A stretch of DNA of 43,251 nucleotides from Bacillota bacterium (GCA_012728115.1 JAAYFS010000042.1:1-43251); one strand, 5' to 3'; shown: positions 1 through 8,719, counted from the stretch's first letter. Made by a program: numbers and translations. Notes: generated by a model not told the origin, from the letters alone.

Positions 1-314
1 ACTAATTATGTACGCGCTCTTGCAAAGATACTACATTGAAGGCGTTGAGCGGTCAGGTATTATTGGCTAGGTTAGTTTTAAGACTACAAAACTTTTCGAT
101 AGGCCTTGGATTACGGCCTATCGAAAAGGATAATACCCTGATATATCATATGAACACTAATAAATGGTGGGAGGATATTGGTACTTATTGTGGAAGAAAT
201 CCTATATCCTTACTATGATGAGCACTAATTTGTACGGTTTTTGTTGTTCATAAGGATCGGTGAATAGGGTTGGAAGTAGTTAGGTCTTTTTAGAAGGAAG
301 GGGTTGAAAGGTCA
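1..314. other. Gene-free leader upstream of the sugar transporter operon
   Basis: I see no convincing gene here. A 60-codon TTG-initiated open frame (36-218) has no SD sequence and no recognisable protein character, and it runs through a perfect inverted repeat at 92-128. The stretch 225-314 should hold the promoter of the downstream transporter operon, but I could not find a well-spaced -35/-10 pair. A purine-rich SD region (AAGGAAGGGG, then GAAAGG) lies just before the ATG at 315. Confidence 0.5.
92..128 (-). terminator. Perfect 14-bp inverted repeat, possible minus-strand terminator
   Basis: The arms 92-105 and 115-128 are exactly complementary (14 bp) with a 9-nt loop. On the plus strand no T-run follows. 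On the minus strand the stem is followed by TTTTG, so it could end transcription of a leftward gene, but no leftward gene is visible to its right. It could equally be the operator of a dimeric regulator of the sugar transporter operon. Confidence 0.35.
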
Positions 315-3300
315 ATGTCGGCACGGAACAGAAGCAAAAGTTTATCTGTTCAAGGTTTTTTGACAGTAATTTTCCTACTCGTTGGTTTGTTAGTTTGCAA
401 TGGCATTATCTTAGCGGATAATGTAGCAGATGATGACGAAATCATTGTCGCGTTAGAAACGGCTTACCAACGCGAAATCGGTTATGCCCAGTACATTGCA
501 GGCTTTGAGGATGCTCCTAAACCAGAGCACGAGATAATCATTCGCGGAAGCGATTATAGCGCTGGTTCGGAGGGAGTTCATCTAATAGAGAATCTGGGAG
601 ACAATCCAAATCCTGCCGTCTGCACAACCGAGGTGGATTGGGTTGAATGGGAGATTGAAATACCTGAAGCTGGGTTATACAATATTGAGATAAAATACTA
701 TCCTATCGAAGGACGAAGTTCCAATATTGAGAGAGAACTTTGGATAAATGGCGAGAGACCATTTTCGGAAGCTGCATTTTTTACCTTCTTCCGGGTATGG
801 GGGGATGCTCATGAAATCAGAGTGGATAACATGGGTAACCAAGTTAGAGCTCGTCAGATCGAAAAGCCCAGATGGGAAGTCGTACCTTTAAGGGATGCCG
901 TTGGATATATTGACCATCCTCTCTACTTCTATTTTGAAGAGGGAACCAATACTATCCGTTTAAGCGGTATATCTGAACCTTTAGCTATTGAATATATTCG
1001 TTTATACCAACATAAAGAAGCACTACCTTATGTTGAAGTAAAGAAGATATATGACGAACAAGGATATAAAGTAACAGAAGGATTTATGAAAAAGGTGCAA
1101 GGTGAAGAATCGATCTTACGTTCTAGCCCTACCTTATTCCCTGATTTCGACCAAGGAGACCCCACGGTTGAACCATATCATCCTGCTCAAATCAGGTTGA
1201 ATAGTATTGGTGGTCACCGCTGGAAGCACTTTGGTGAGTGGATCGAGTGGGAAGTAGAGGTTCCCGAATCTGGTTTATATCAAATAGCATTTAAAGCAAA
1301 GCAAAACCAAAACCGGGGAACTTATTCAAATAGAAGACTTTATGTAAACGGCGAGGTTCCTTTCCAGGAAGCTTCGATTCTGAAATTCCCATTCTCCAGC
1401 CACTATCAAATGCATGTGATTGGAAAAGAGTATCTAGATGAACCAGCCTTGGTATATCTAGAAGAAGGTACCAATATCATTAGATTAGAAATCGTATTAG
1501 GACCGCTTGCAGCTTTATTGCAACGGACCGAAGACCTTCTTTACGAATTAAATACGATATATCGACGTATTATCATGATTACCACTTCGAATCCTGACCC
1601 ATTCAGGTCATACGAATTGCATCGCAGAATCCCTGGCCTGATTGAAAGGTTAGGAGAAATTGCAGAGATCGTCGAAGAAATGGAGCAAGATTTCTTCGAG
1701 CTCACTGGACAACGTGGTGGTCATACAGATGTGTTAGCTAACTTAGCACGAATGCTTAGAGACATGCATAATAGTCCAAGAAAAATACCTACTTTGTTAG
1801 GTGAGTTCCGTGACCACACTGGTTCGCTCGGAACTTGGATCTGGCAGACAAGAGAGCAACCTTTGACAATCGACTATTTTATCGTTTCGTCGATCGATCA
1901 AGAGTTGCCAAGAGCAGAACCAACTGCATGGGATAGGCTAAAACATGAAGTAAGAGCATTTATCGCATCGTTTACTCATGACTATAGCAGAATTGGTGAC
2001 TTTACCGACCCAGGCGAGTACGATCGTGACCGTGTATTAAAGGTGTGGATCGGATCTGGTCGTGACCAAGCTCAGATTCTAAAGCAAATGATCGAGGACA
2101 GCTTTACTCCTGAATCAGGTATTCCGGTCGAGCTAGAGTTAATTCAGGATATTAATAGCTTGATGATTCCAGCGATTATTGCAGGCACGGCACCTGATGT
2201 TGCTTTGGGATCGTCGAATATGGATATGGCTTTCCGTGGCGCACTACAAGATCTGAGAATGTTTGAGGACTTTGATGAAGTCGCTCAACGATTTATGAAA
2301 TCCGCATTTGTTCCATTTACGTTTAGAGGCGGAGTATATGCGCTACCTGAGATTCAAGGATTTAACGTTCTATTCTATAGAGAAGACGTCTTAAAGGAAA
2401 TAGGGGTCGAAATTCCACAAACATGGGATGATGTAATTTCTATTATTCCAATTCTTCATGATCACAATCTCGAGATGGGTATTGGAGCAGACATGTTAAC
2501 TTTCTTGATGTTCCTATACCAAAAAGGTGTTGCTTTACACAAAGAAGACGCAATTGAAACTAACTTAGATTCAGAAATAGCTATCCAAACATTTAAAGAA
2601 TTGACTTATCTGTATACACACTATGAATTGCCGTTAGTTTATAATATTGAAAACCGATTCCGTTTAGGTGAAATGCCATTAGTAATCACCAGCTATGGCT
2701 TGTTTAACACATTAACGGTATTTGCACCTGAATTAAGAGGAGAATGGGGTTTCACGTTGGTTCCAGGTACTCCAATGGAAGACGGTACAATAAACAGGAC
2801 TGTCCCTGTTTATGGAGCACAGATTCAACCAGGAGTCCAATCCGCTGCCGCTCCTGCGACATCTGGAGCAGTAATTCTGGAAGGCTCCAAAATGAAGAAT
2901 GAGGCATGGGAGTTCCTAAAGTGGTGGACACGAACTGATACGCAAGTTAGGTTTGGTCGTGAATTAGAGGCTCTTATGGGAAGTGCAGCACGTTATCCTA
3001 CCGCTAACGTAGAAGCAATGCAACAGCTTCCATGGCGGGCATCTGAACGAGAAGTTCTCTTAGAGCAATGGCATTGGGTTGAAGGTGTACCAACAGTGCT
3101 TGGGGCATACTACGTCCAAAGACAGTTCGATTGGATGTTTAGGGCTGTAGTTCTCCAAAATGCACCTTTAAGAGAAACAATTATGGACTATAACCGTGCG
3201 GCTAATGATGAGATTAAACGTAAGAGAGAAGAGTTTGGCTTAGAAACCAGTATTGATGAATTATCAGATGAAATTAAGGAAATGTACTGGTCGATGTACA

Positions 3301-3323
3301 CTCACGTGTATCGGTTAGATTAG
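315..3323 (+). CDS. ABC sugar transporter solute-binding protein with N-terminal carbohydrate-binding-like domains
   Basis: The predicted role is capture of a sugar or oligosaccharide outside the cytoplasmic membrane and delivery to the two permeases encoded next. The 1002-residue protein is more than twice the usual ~430 residues of a family 1 solute-binding protein. Residues ~15-36 are a hydrophobic signal segment. Two related beta-rich modules follow (~60-240 and ~265-400), each with a WxEWExExPExGLYxI core and a later LWINGERPF / LYVNGEVPF segment, typical of CBM6/35-like jelly rolls. Residues ~400-490 look helical. From ~574 the binding-protein fold appears (VLKVWIGSG, APDVALG, FYREDVLKEIG). 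No good lipobox is visible, so it is anchored by an uncleaved helix or is released. Start: ATG 315 after AAGGAAGGGG/GAAAGG. The overall call is firm; the CBM-like label rests on pattern. Confidence 0.85.
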   Translation: MSARNRSKSLSVQGFLTVIFLLVGLLVCNGIILADNVADDDEIIVALETAYQREIGYAQYIAGFEDAPKPEHEIIIRGSDYSAGSEGVHLIENLGDNPNPAVCTTEVDWVEWEIEIPEAGLYNIEIKYYPIEGRSSNIERELWINGERPFSEAAFFTFFRVWGDAHEIRVDNMGNQVRARQIEKPRWEVVPLRDAVGYIDHPLYFYFEEGTNTIRLSGISEPLAIEYIRLYQHKEALPYVEVKKIYDEQGYKVTEGFMKKVQGEESILRSSPTLFPDFDQGDPTVEPYHPAQIRLNSIGGHRWKHFGEWIEWEVEVPESGLYQIAFKAKQNQNRGTYSNRRLYVNGEVPFQEASILKFPFSSHYQMHVIGKEYLDEPALVYLEEGTNIIRLEIVLGPLAALLQRTEDLLYELNTIYRRIIMITTSNPDPFRSYELHRRIPGLIERLGEIAEIVEEMEQDFFELTGQRGGHTDVLANLARMLRDMHNSPRKIPTLLGEFRDHTGSLGTWIWQTREQPLTIDYFIVSSIDQELPRAEPTAWDRLKHEVRAFIASFTHDYSRIGDFTDPGEYDRDRVLKVWIGSGRDQAQILKQMIEDSFTPESGIPVELELIQDINSLMIPAIIAGTAPDVALGSSNMDMAFRGALQDLRMFEDFDEVAQRFMKSAFVPFTFRGGVYALPEIQGFNVLFYREDVLKEIGVEIPQTWDDVISIIPILHDHNLEMGIGADMLTFLMFLYQKGVALHKEDAIETNLDSEIAIQTFKELTYLYTHYELPLVYNIENRFRLGEMPLVITSYGLFNTLTVFAPELRGEWGFTLVPGTPMEDGTINRTVPVYGAQIQPGVQSAAAPATSGAVILEGSKMKNEAWEFLKWWTRTDTQVRFGRELEALMGSAARYPTANVEAMQQLPWRASEREVLLEQWHWVEGVPTVLGAYYVQRQFDWMFRAVVLQNAPLRETIMDYNRAANDEIKRKREEFGLETSIDELSDEIKEMYWSMYTHVYRLD

Positions 3324-3346
3324 TTGATGGGATGAACTTCGGATTT

Positions 3347-3385
3347 ACTAATGAGCGTAGCCCAGTAATGGGTTACCTCATTAGT
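3347..3385 (+). other. Intercistronic stem-loop between binding-protein and permease genes
   Basis: Arms 3347-3355 and 3377-3385 pair perfectly (9 bp). After a single bulged C, a further 7 pairs (3357-3363 with 3370-3376, one G-U) close a 6-nt loop. No T-run follows, so it is not a classic terminator. In binding-protein-dependent operons such hairpins often protect the upstream message or reduce read-through, so that more binding protein than permease is made; that role is inferred here. Confidence 0.6.
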
Positions 3386-3436
3386 TAGGTTTAAAAACGT
3401 TTAACTCCCAAAATCATTCTTGCAGGAGGGATGTAC

Positions 3437-4390
3437 ATGAGTGCTGTCGTAACCAGGCCTACTGGTGTTCGGACTAAGAGCACTTTGAAGGAAAGATGGG
3501 CGAACTTCGTTTTTGAAGTAAAGAAAAACAAGATATCGTACTTGTTCCTAGCCCCATTTATGACTTTGTTCTTTGTGTTTACCGTTTTACCTGTACTACT
3601 TTCGATTGTATTGAGTTTCACTTACTTTAACATGTTGGAATGGCCAACATGGATTGGTTGGACCAACTATGTTAGACTATTCCTAGCCGACGATATTTTC
3701 TTGATTGCGGTTCAAAACACTTTAGTATTTGCTGCGATTACGGGTCCGGCAAGTTACATGCTTTGTCTGCTTTTTGCATGGTTTATTAACGAGCTCCAAC
3801 CAAAACTAAGAGCATTCTTAACACTACTTTTTTATGCTCCATCCATCTCTGCGAATGCCTACATGGTTTGGCAGATTATGTTTAGTGGAGACAGTGTAGG
3901 TTATATTAACGGACAATTGCTCTATTGGGGTATTATTGAAAGACCAATTCAGTGGTTGGTTGACCCGACATACATGATGACGATCGTAATCATCGTTGTT
4001 CTTTGGATGAGTCTAGGTACAAGTTTCTTAGTATTCATTGCTGGATTGCAAGGTATTGATAACTCGCTCTATGAAGCCGCAGCCATTGATGGAATTAGAA
4101 ATAGATGGCAAGAATTGTGGTTCGTGACTTTACCAGTAATGCGACCCTACATGATGTTTGGAGCGATTATGGCGATTACTCAATCTTTTACCGCGGCGGG
4201 ACAAATCACAGCATTGACGGGTTTCCCTCCAACGGACTATGCAACCTGGACTGTAATGCAGCACTTGCAGGACTACGGATTTACCAGGTATGAGATGGGT
4301 TATGCGTCTGCTATAGCGTTCTTGCTCTTCGCAACGATGGTAATAACTCAAAAAATCGTTCAACGTCTACTTCAGAGAATTGGGCAATAG
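3437..4390 (+). CDS. ABC sugar transporter permease, MalF/UgpA type (CUT1)
   Basis: Integral membrane subunit of the sugar importer whose binding protein is encoded just upstream. About six hydrophobic helices are visible, beginning with ISYLFLAPFMTLFFVFTVLP. The cytoplasmic EAA loop that contacts the ATPase is clear as EAAAIDGIRNRWQELW followed by VTLPVMRP. An ATG at 3431 directly abuts the AGGAGGG (3424-3430) and is too close; the ATG at 3437 sits 7 nt from AGGAGG and is preferred, giving 317 residues (MSAVVTRPTG...). The second permease follows after 14 nt. No ATPase gene lies in the window, so a shared MsmX-type ATPase elsewhere is likely. Confidence 0.9.
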   Translation: MSAVVTRPTGVRTKSTLKERWANFVFEVKKNKISYLFLAPFMTLFFVFTVLPVLLSIVLSFTYFNMLEWPTWIGWTNYVRLFLADDIFLIAVQNTLVFAAITGPASYMLCLLFAWFINELQPKLRAFLTLLFYAPSISANAYMVWQIMFSGDSVGYINGQLLYWGIIERPIQWLVDPTYMMTIVIIVVLWMSLGTSFLVFIAGLQGIDNSLYEAAAIDGIRNRWQELWFVTLPVMRPYMMFGAIMAITQSFTAAGQITALTGFPPTDYATWTVMQHLQDYGFTRYEMGYASAIAFLLFATMVITQKIVQRLLQRIGQ

Positions 4391-4404
4391 GGGGGAGAGT
4401 AGCT

Positions 4405-5265
4405 ATGAAAATTCAGTTACGGAAAAAACGTTTGTCTCGTTCTGCAGGCGGAGATTTTGTAATCTTTCTGTTCTTGGCGGCAGGAGCAGCGTTTATGTCA
4501 CTGCCATTGGTTTATTCAATAAGTCAGGCATTTAAACCACTTAATGAATTGTTCCTTTTCCCGCCACAGTTCTTTGTCAGAAACCCAACCTTGGATAATT
4601 TTAATGACTTGCTTGTCTTGATGGGTCAGTCTTGGGTGCCGATTTCGAGATATTTCTTTAACTCGATCTTTATCGTAGTTTTTGGTATGTTAGGAAACGT
4701 AATTTTCGCATCGATCGCTGCCTACACCTTGTCGAAGCATAAGTTCCCTGGTAAAAAATTAGTTAATGAAATGATCGTTTTATCCTTGATGTTTGCCCCA
4801 GCAGTTGTGTCTATTCCACAATACTTGGTAATTTCATGGGGTAAAATGATCAATACGCCTTGGGCAGTAATTGTTCCAGCGTGGGGTTCGACATTAGGAT
4901 TATACCTGATGCGTAACTTTATCGAAGCGATGGTAGATGACTCACTACTAGAGTCAGCGCGAATCGACGGAGCAAGCGAGTTAAGAATCTATTGGCAAAT
5001 CGTTATGCCGATCGTTAAACCTGCGTGGTTAACCCTGATTATTCTCGTTTTCCAATCACTATGGGCAACAACTGGTGGAATGTTTATTTACGCAGAGCAA
5101 TGGAAAACACTTCCATATGCTTTGAACCAGATTATTGCGGGTGGTATTGCGAGAGCGGGCGTAGCTGCCGCAGTAACGTTGGTCATGATGTCGGTACCGA
5201 TTATTGTCTTCGTATTTAACCAATCGAAGATTGTTGAGACAATGGGTACATCTGGATTAGACTAA
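4405..5265 (+). CDS. ABC sugar transporter permease, MalG type (CUT1)
   Basis: Second membrane subunit of the importer, 286 residues with about six hydrophobic segments. The EAA loop reads ESARIDGASELRIYWQIVMP, which fits MalG-like permeases (MalF-like partners usually carry the more canonical EAA). The start ATG follows GGGGGGAGAG with normal spacing. It forms an operon with 315-3323 and 3437-4390, closed by the strong terminator at 5278-5321. The substrate cannot be read from the sequence; the carbohydrate-binding-like modules on the binding protein suggest a plant- or polysaccharide-derived oligosaccharide. Confidence 0.9.
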   Translation: MKIQLRKKRLSRSAGGDFVIFLFLAAGAAFMSLPLVYSISQAFKPLNELFLFPPQFFVRNPTLDNFNDLLVLMGQSWVPISRYFFNSIFIVVFGMLGNVIFASIAAYTLSKHKFPGKKLVNEMIVLSLMFAPAVVSIPQYLVISWGKMINTPWAVIVPAWGSTLGLYLMRNFIEAMVDDSLLESARIDGASELRIYWQIVMPIVKPAWLTLIILVFQSLWATTGGMFIYAEQWKTLPYALNQIIAGGIARAGVAAAVTLVMMSVPIIVFVFNQSKIVETMGTSGLD

Positions 5266-5277
5266 TTGAGCATTGAA

Positions 5278-5321
5278 CAACCTCTAGTTAGTAGCGATGT
5301 ACTAACTAGAGGTTGTTTTTT
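5278..5321 (+). terminator. Rho-independent terminator of the sugar transporter operon
   Basis: A perfect 16-bp stem (5278-5293 with 5300-5315), 6-nt loop GCGATG, followed at once by TTTTTT. It lies 12 nt after the second permease stop codon. Confidence 0.95.
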
Positions 5322-5352
5322 CGAGTATAGGATAATCTAAATGGAAAAAAGG

Positions 5353-5381
5353 TTGACGATAAGTGATTTATGTGGGAATAT
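5353..5381 (+). promoter_or_regulatory. Candidate promoter of the MarR gene
   Basis: TTGACG (5353-5358) is a good -35 hexamer. The best 17-bp-spaced -10 is only GAATAT (5376-5381); TATTAT at 5379-5384 is better but 20 bp away. Its position supports translation starting at GTG 5427 and not at the upstream ATG 5370, which falls inside the promoter. Confidence 0.35.
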
Positions 5382-5426
5382 TATTATGTATTACAAAATA
5401 TTTATACGCGATTAGGAGGGAAATTT

Positions 5427-5909
5427 GTGACTAGAGAGATCGGAGGGTCGGGCGCGGGAGACTTTGAAAGAATTTTTCGGTTGATCAATGACTATATCAG
5501 ACGAGGAAGCAGAAAAGTATTGGCTGATGCTGATTTGACCCGCCCACAGTTTCATACCTTGCTTCACCTTGCTTTCCATGATAATGATATGAGTATCGGT
5601 CATTTATGCCAACATATGAATCTTTCTTCTGCGACAATGACAGGAATAATTGATAGGCTTGAAGCACGCGAATTAGTTCAACGGGTTAGAGATACCAAGG
5701 ATAGGCGTGTCATTAGGATCCAAATCACTGAGCAAGGACATAAAGTTTTAGAATGTACGTATCAAGGAAGGATCAATCTTTTTGAAAATGCTTTGTCTGT
5801 ACTGGACGTAGGGGAAAAAGAGAAGCTATACGTGCTCTTAGAGAAATTCTACGGCGGTTTATCCGAGTATATTGAAAACCTGCAAAATAAAGAGGAAGAA
5901 AAAAATTAA
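5427..5909 (+). CDS. MarR-family transcriptional regulator
   Basis: A winged-helix DNA-binding regulator of 160 residues. The pattern is typical: LTRPQFHTLLHL, then MSIGHLCQHMNLSSATMTGIIDRLEARELVQR (helix-turn-helix and recognition helix), then the wing RDTKDRRVIRIQITEQG, and a C-terminal dimerisation helix. The open frame extends back to ATG 5370, but the strong AGGAGGG (5414-5420) lies 6 nt before GTG 5427, so GTG 5427 is the likely start. The gene is monocistronic, with a terminator before it and a convergent transporter gene after it. The ligand and targets are unknown; the sugar transporter or the convergent RibU-like gene are possible but unproven. Confidence 0.85.
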   Translation: MTREIGGSGAGDFERIFRLINDYIRRGSRKVLADADLTRPQFHTLLHLAFHDNDMSIGHLCQHMNLSSATMTGIIDRLEARELVQRVRDTKDRRVIRIQITEQGHKVLECTYQGRINLFENALSVLDVGEKEKLYVLLEKFYGGLSEYIENLQNKEEEKN

Positions 5910-5943
5910 GGTAGCCCTGGAATAGATTTTTGAGCTACCTTAA
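5899..5943 (-). terminator. Terminator of the RibU-like gene, shared hairpin between convergent genes
   Basis: Arms 5906-5915 and 5934-5943 form a perfect 10-bp stem with an 18-nt loop. Read leftward, the stem is followed by seven Ts (complement of A 5899-5905), a good terminator for the minus-strand transporter gene. Read rightward the T-run is poor, so it ends the MarR transcript weakly. Confidence 0.7.
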
Positions 5944-5951
5944 TTAGATTG

Positions 5952-6494
5952 TTATTCAGTTTTACCCCAAAGGGTTTCAAGAATTGATTTTACTTTTTTA
6001 TAAACTAGGTAGGTAAAAACACTACTAATCAATCCTTTTGTTAAGTTAAATGGAGTGGTGAGCTTAAGGATCATTTCAGTTACCTGCTCTTTCGGTACGC
6101 CCCAAATTGGAAGAATAAGGTAATTTGTTGGGATCATGATTAATGTCATGGATAATGTCCCAATTATAAGGGCAATCGCCGCTCCAAACTTGGTGCGATT
6201 ATATCGATAATAGAGTGCCGAAAAGAAAATGAAACTTCCAGAAGCCATAAAATTCTGGAATGCCCCTATTGGCCCCGAGACCCCCTTCAGTGCGAGGTAG
6301 AGTGCTGCTTTTACGAAGGCCATGATTACACCCGCAATAGGACCAAACCAAAATCCCCCGATGAGTAGCGGAATATCGCTGGGATCGTACATTAGAAACT
6401 CGGTAAATAAAGGAATCTGAATTAAAACCATTAAAGCAGTTGCTAAAGCAACCAGAACTGCCATGTTTGCAATTTTGCGCGTTCGTGAATTCAT
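5952..6494 (-). CDS. ribU: ECF transporter S component, RibU-like (riboflavin)
   Basis: Substrate-binding membrane subunit of an energy-coupling-factor vitamin transporter; RibU proteins bind riboflavin and work with a shared EcfAA'T module encoded elsewhere. The 180-residue protein has about six hydrophobic segments and the characteristic stretch YDPSDIPLLIGGFWFGP followed by AFVKAALYL. The longest frame starts at 6542, but GGGAGGG on the minus strand is correctly placed only for ATG 6494 (MNSRTRKIANMAVL). No FMN riboswitch is visible in the upstream 120 bases, so riboflavin control is not evident. Other S components (for example for a different vitamin) share this fold, so substrate assignment is moderate. 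Confidence 0.75.
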   Translation of the reverse strand: MNSRTRKIANMAVLVALATALMVLIQIPLFTEFLMYDPSDIPLLIGGFWFGPIAGVIMAFVKAALYLALKGVSGPIGAFQNFMASGSFIFFSALYYRYNRTKFGAAIALIIGTLSMTLIMIPTNYLILPIWGVPKEQVTEMILKLTTPFNLTKGLISSVFTYLVYKKVKSILETLWGKTE

Positions 6495-6613
6495 ATCATC
6501 CCTCCCACATTCAAGCATAAGAAGGATTGTCGGATTTGTCAATGGTTAGGCAGGGAAATCTTCGTTTTACGCAGAAGTTTTAACTTATAGCGCTGACGGA
6601 GGGAGATCTTAAC

Positions 6614-7387
6614 GTGTGCACAGTCATCGTGTTGGCAAACCAAAAGGGAGGCGTAGGTAAGACAACCTCTACTTATAACCTTGGTGTTGCTTTAGCAGAT
6701 ATTAACCAAAGAGTGTTATTAGTTGATACTGATCCACAGGCAGGGCTAACGTTTTGTGCAGGCTTTGAGCCAGATGAGTTAGAACCAACCCTTTATGAAT
6801 GCTTAGTACGAGATCTTCCGCCACAAGGAGTGATCCGCAAAGCCGAATTTGGCGTTGATATTCTGCCAGCTAATCTTGATCTTTCACTTGCAGAGTTTCG
6901 ATTAATCAATGAAATCGCTCGCGAACGGCGAATAACTAAGATTATTAACGAGGTTAGAGATCAGTACGATTTCATCCTGATGGATTGTCAGCCTTCACTT
7001 GGATTACTTACCATCAATGCTTTAGCAGCGGCAGATGAAGTGATTATCCCAGTTTCTTGTGAATATTTGAGTGTGCGAGGTACTTCCGCACTATTAAAAT
7101 TGATTAATAAGGTGAGAGGGCAGCTAAATAGTAAGCTGAAAGTCGCTGGGATTTTGCCAACGATGTTTGACAGTAGGACCGTGCATGCTCGTCGAATAAT
7201 TCAAGTACTAAAAGACACCTTTCCAGAAGTTTACTTGTTTCCCCATATAGTTAGTCGCAGTATTAGGTTTGCTGAAGCTTCCGCAGATCGAGTGCCGATT
7301 TTTGAATCAAAGTTTCAGGTCCCTGGAGCATTAGCTTACCGTGAATTAGCAAGGGATTTAGTAAAGGCGCGGGAGATGGTTAAATGA
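6614..7387 (+). CDS. ParA/Soj-family ATPase
   Basis: A P-loop ATPase of the ParA/MinD superfamily, 257 residues. The deviant Walker A motif is KGGVGKTT near the N-terminus; the switch regions read LLVDTDPQAG and ILMDCQPSLG, and SVRGTSALLKLI follows. ParA proteins bind DNA non-specifically and position chromosomes, plasmids or protein clusters. There is no parB gene, no obvious parS cluster and no replication gene adjacent, so its cargo is unknown. Start GTG 6614 follows GGAGGGAG. Its stop overlaps the start of the next gene by 4 nt (ATGA), so the two are translationally coupled. Confidence 0.9.
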   Translation: MCTVIVLANQKGGVGKTTSTYNLGVALADINQRVLLVDTDPQAGLTFCAGFEPDELEPTLYECLVRDLPPQGVIRKAEFGVDILPANLDLSLAEFRLINEIARERRITKIINEVRDQYDFILMDCQPSLGLLTINALAAADEVIIPVSCEYLSVRGTSALLKLINKVRGQLNSKLKVAGILPTMFDSRTVHARRIIQVLKDTFPEVYLFPHIVSRSIRFAEASADRVPIFESKFQVPGALAYRELARDLVKAREMVK

Positions 7388-8451
7388 AAGTAAATGTTAG
7401 AGCAGCATTCTTGGCCCTAATTCTGTTCTTAGTTTATTCCACAGTATTCGGATTTGCAGCAGAAAGTAGTGTCGAAATTCATTTCTTAGACGTTGGTCAA
7501 GGAGATTCAACCTTAATCATATCTAATGAGAAAACTGTCTTAATTGATGCGGGTACCACATTCGCTGGACAAGCTGTTGTAGTTCCTTACCTAAAGAACC
7601 TCGGAATAGACAGAATCGATGTACTGATAGCCACTCATCCCCACTCGGATCACATTGGTGGACTAATTCCTGTATTAGAGAATTTTGCTATCGGTGAAGT
7701 TTGGGCAGATGGACAAATTCATACATCCAGGACTTATGAGAACTTTTTAAACTTGATTTTAAAAAAGGATATTCCTTTTAATTTGGCTCGAGCAAATCAA
7801 AGAGTTAGGAGCATTGAAGAGAACACTTTGATTGATGAGTTTATCGTACTTCATCCACAAGAAGAGTTTATTAACGGTTTGAATAATAATTCAGTTGTGA
7901 TTAAACTTAAAATAGGTGAGCATTCTTTTTTGTTTACTGGGGATATTGAAAAAGAAGCGGAAGAACTCTTAGTGAATTTGAAAAGCGATCTGACTGCATC
8001 TGTTTTGAAAGTAGCCCATCACGGAAGTGATACTTCAAGTAGCGAGAAATTCTTAGATGCAGTTCAGCCTTCAATTGCGGTTATTCCAGTTGGTGAGAAT
8101 ACATATGGTCATCCAAGTAAGATTGTTCTTGAACGATTGGCGGAACGAGGGGTAAAGATTTATTCCACCGCAAATGCTGGAACGATAGTTATTTCTGTAA
8201 CACAAGACTCGATCCAAGTTAATGCATTAGAAACTGTAGTTAGAATGGAAGAGAAAATCGAGCTGCGGACCGCAACAAAACAAGACTTAATGAAAATTCC
8301 TGGTATTGGTGAAGTTTTGGCACAACGGATCATAGATTACTGCCAGCTTCATGGACTAACTAGTATCGATGAATTGATAAATGTTAATGGAATTGGGCCT
8401 GCACTTTTGGAACGAATTAAACAACATGCCTATATCGATTTTTCACTCTGA
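7384..8451 (+). CDS. Exported ComEC-like metallo-beta-lactamase-fold protein with C-terminal helix-hairpin-helix
   Basis: A 355-residue protein. Residues 1-26 are a signal peptide or anchor ending FGFAA. The metal-binding motif THPHSDHIGG gives His85, His87, Asp89 and His90; KVAHHGSDTSSSEKF and GENTYGHP supply later ligands in the pattern of the ComEC C-terminal hydrolase domain. The last ~65 residues contain a ComEA-like tandem HhH (DLMKIPGIGEVLAQRIID ... VNGIGPALLERI), which binds DNA without sequence preference. A secreted DNA-acting nuclease/phosphodiesterase is a reasonable inference. It overlaps the ParA gene by 4 nt and is followed after 26 nt by a DUF3006 gene, a common neighbour of such hydrolases. 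Confidence 0.85.
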   Translation: MKVNVRAAFLALILFLVYSTVFGFAAESSVEIHFLDVGQGDSTLIISNEKTVLIDAGTTFAGQAVVVPYLKNLGIDRIDVLIATHPHSDHIGGLIPVLENFAIGEVWADGQIHTSRTYENFLNLILKKDIPFNLARANQRVRSIEENTLIDEFIVLHPQEEFINGLNNNSVVIKLKIGEHSFLFTGDIEKEAEELLVNLKSDLTASVLKVAHHGSDTSSSEKFLDAVQPSIAVIPVGENTYGHPSKIVLERLAERGVKIYSTANAGTIVISVTQDSIQVNALETVVRMEEKIELRTATKQDLMKIPGIGEVLAQRIIDYCQLHGLTSIDELINVNGIGPALLERIKQHAYIDFSL

Positions 8452-8477
8452 TTTCACTGTAACTTGGAGGTGAAGAC

Positions 8478-8702
8478 TTGGAGTTTCAAGCGGTAATCGA
8501 TCGTTTTGAAGGCGAATGGGCAGTACTATTAGTTGGTGAAAAAGAATATGTAGTAAACTTTCCGAAAGAGCTCCTACCAAAAGGCGCAAAAGAAGGCGAC
8601 CATCTATCGGGAAACTTTCGAATCGATCAAGATTCTACTGAGCAAGCCAGACAGAGGGTCACCAGCTTATTAGAGAAATTAAGCAAGAAGGAAAGCGACT
8701 AA
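8478..8702 (+). CDS. DUF3006 domain protein
   Basis: A 74-residue soluble protein with the DUF3006 signature: VIDRFEGEWAVLL at the start, then an acidic turn AKEGDHL and a C-terminal helix EQARQRVTSLLEKLSK. The function of the family is unknown; members often neighbour ComEC-like metallo-beta-lactamase proteins, as here. Start TTG 8478 follows a strong GGAGGTGA (8466-8473). It ends 18 nt from the end of the convergent gene 8720-9016, which encodes a related sequence. Confidence 0.8.
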   Translation: MEFQAVIDRFEGEWAVLLVGEKEYVVNFPKELLPKGAKEGDHLSGNFRIDQDSTEQARQRVTSLLEKLSKKESD

Positions 8703-8719
8703 AATTTATTAAAATGCGA

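Noticed and set aside
36-218. 60-codon ORF at the window start
   Set aside because: TTG start without SD, overlaps a perfect inverted repeat, no protein-like pattern.
5414-5480. Several TAG/GAG triplets near the MarR start, considered as a TRAP-binding site
   Set aside because: Spacing is irregular and there are fewer than the 9-11 repeats TRAP needs; half of them are the SD and coding sequence.
6495-6613. FMN riboswitch upstream of the RibU-like gene
   Set aside because: The ~120-base leader shows none of the conserved RFN-element helices.
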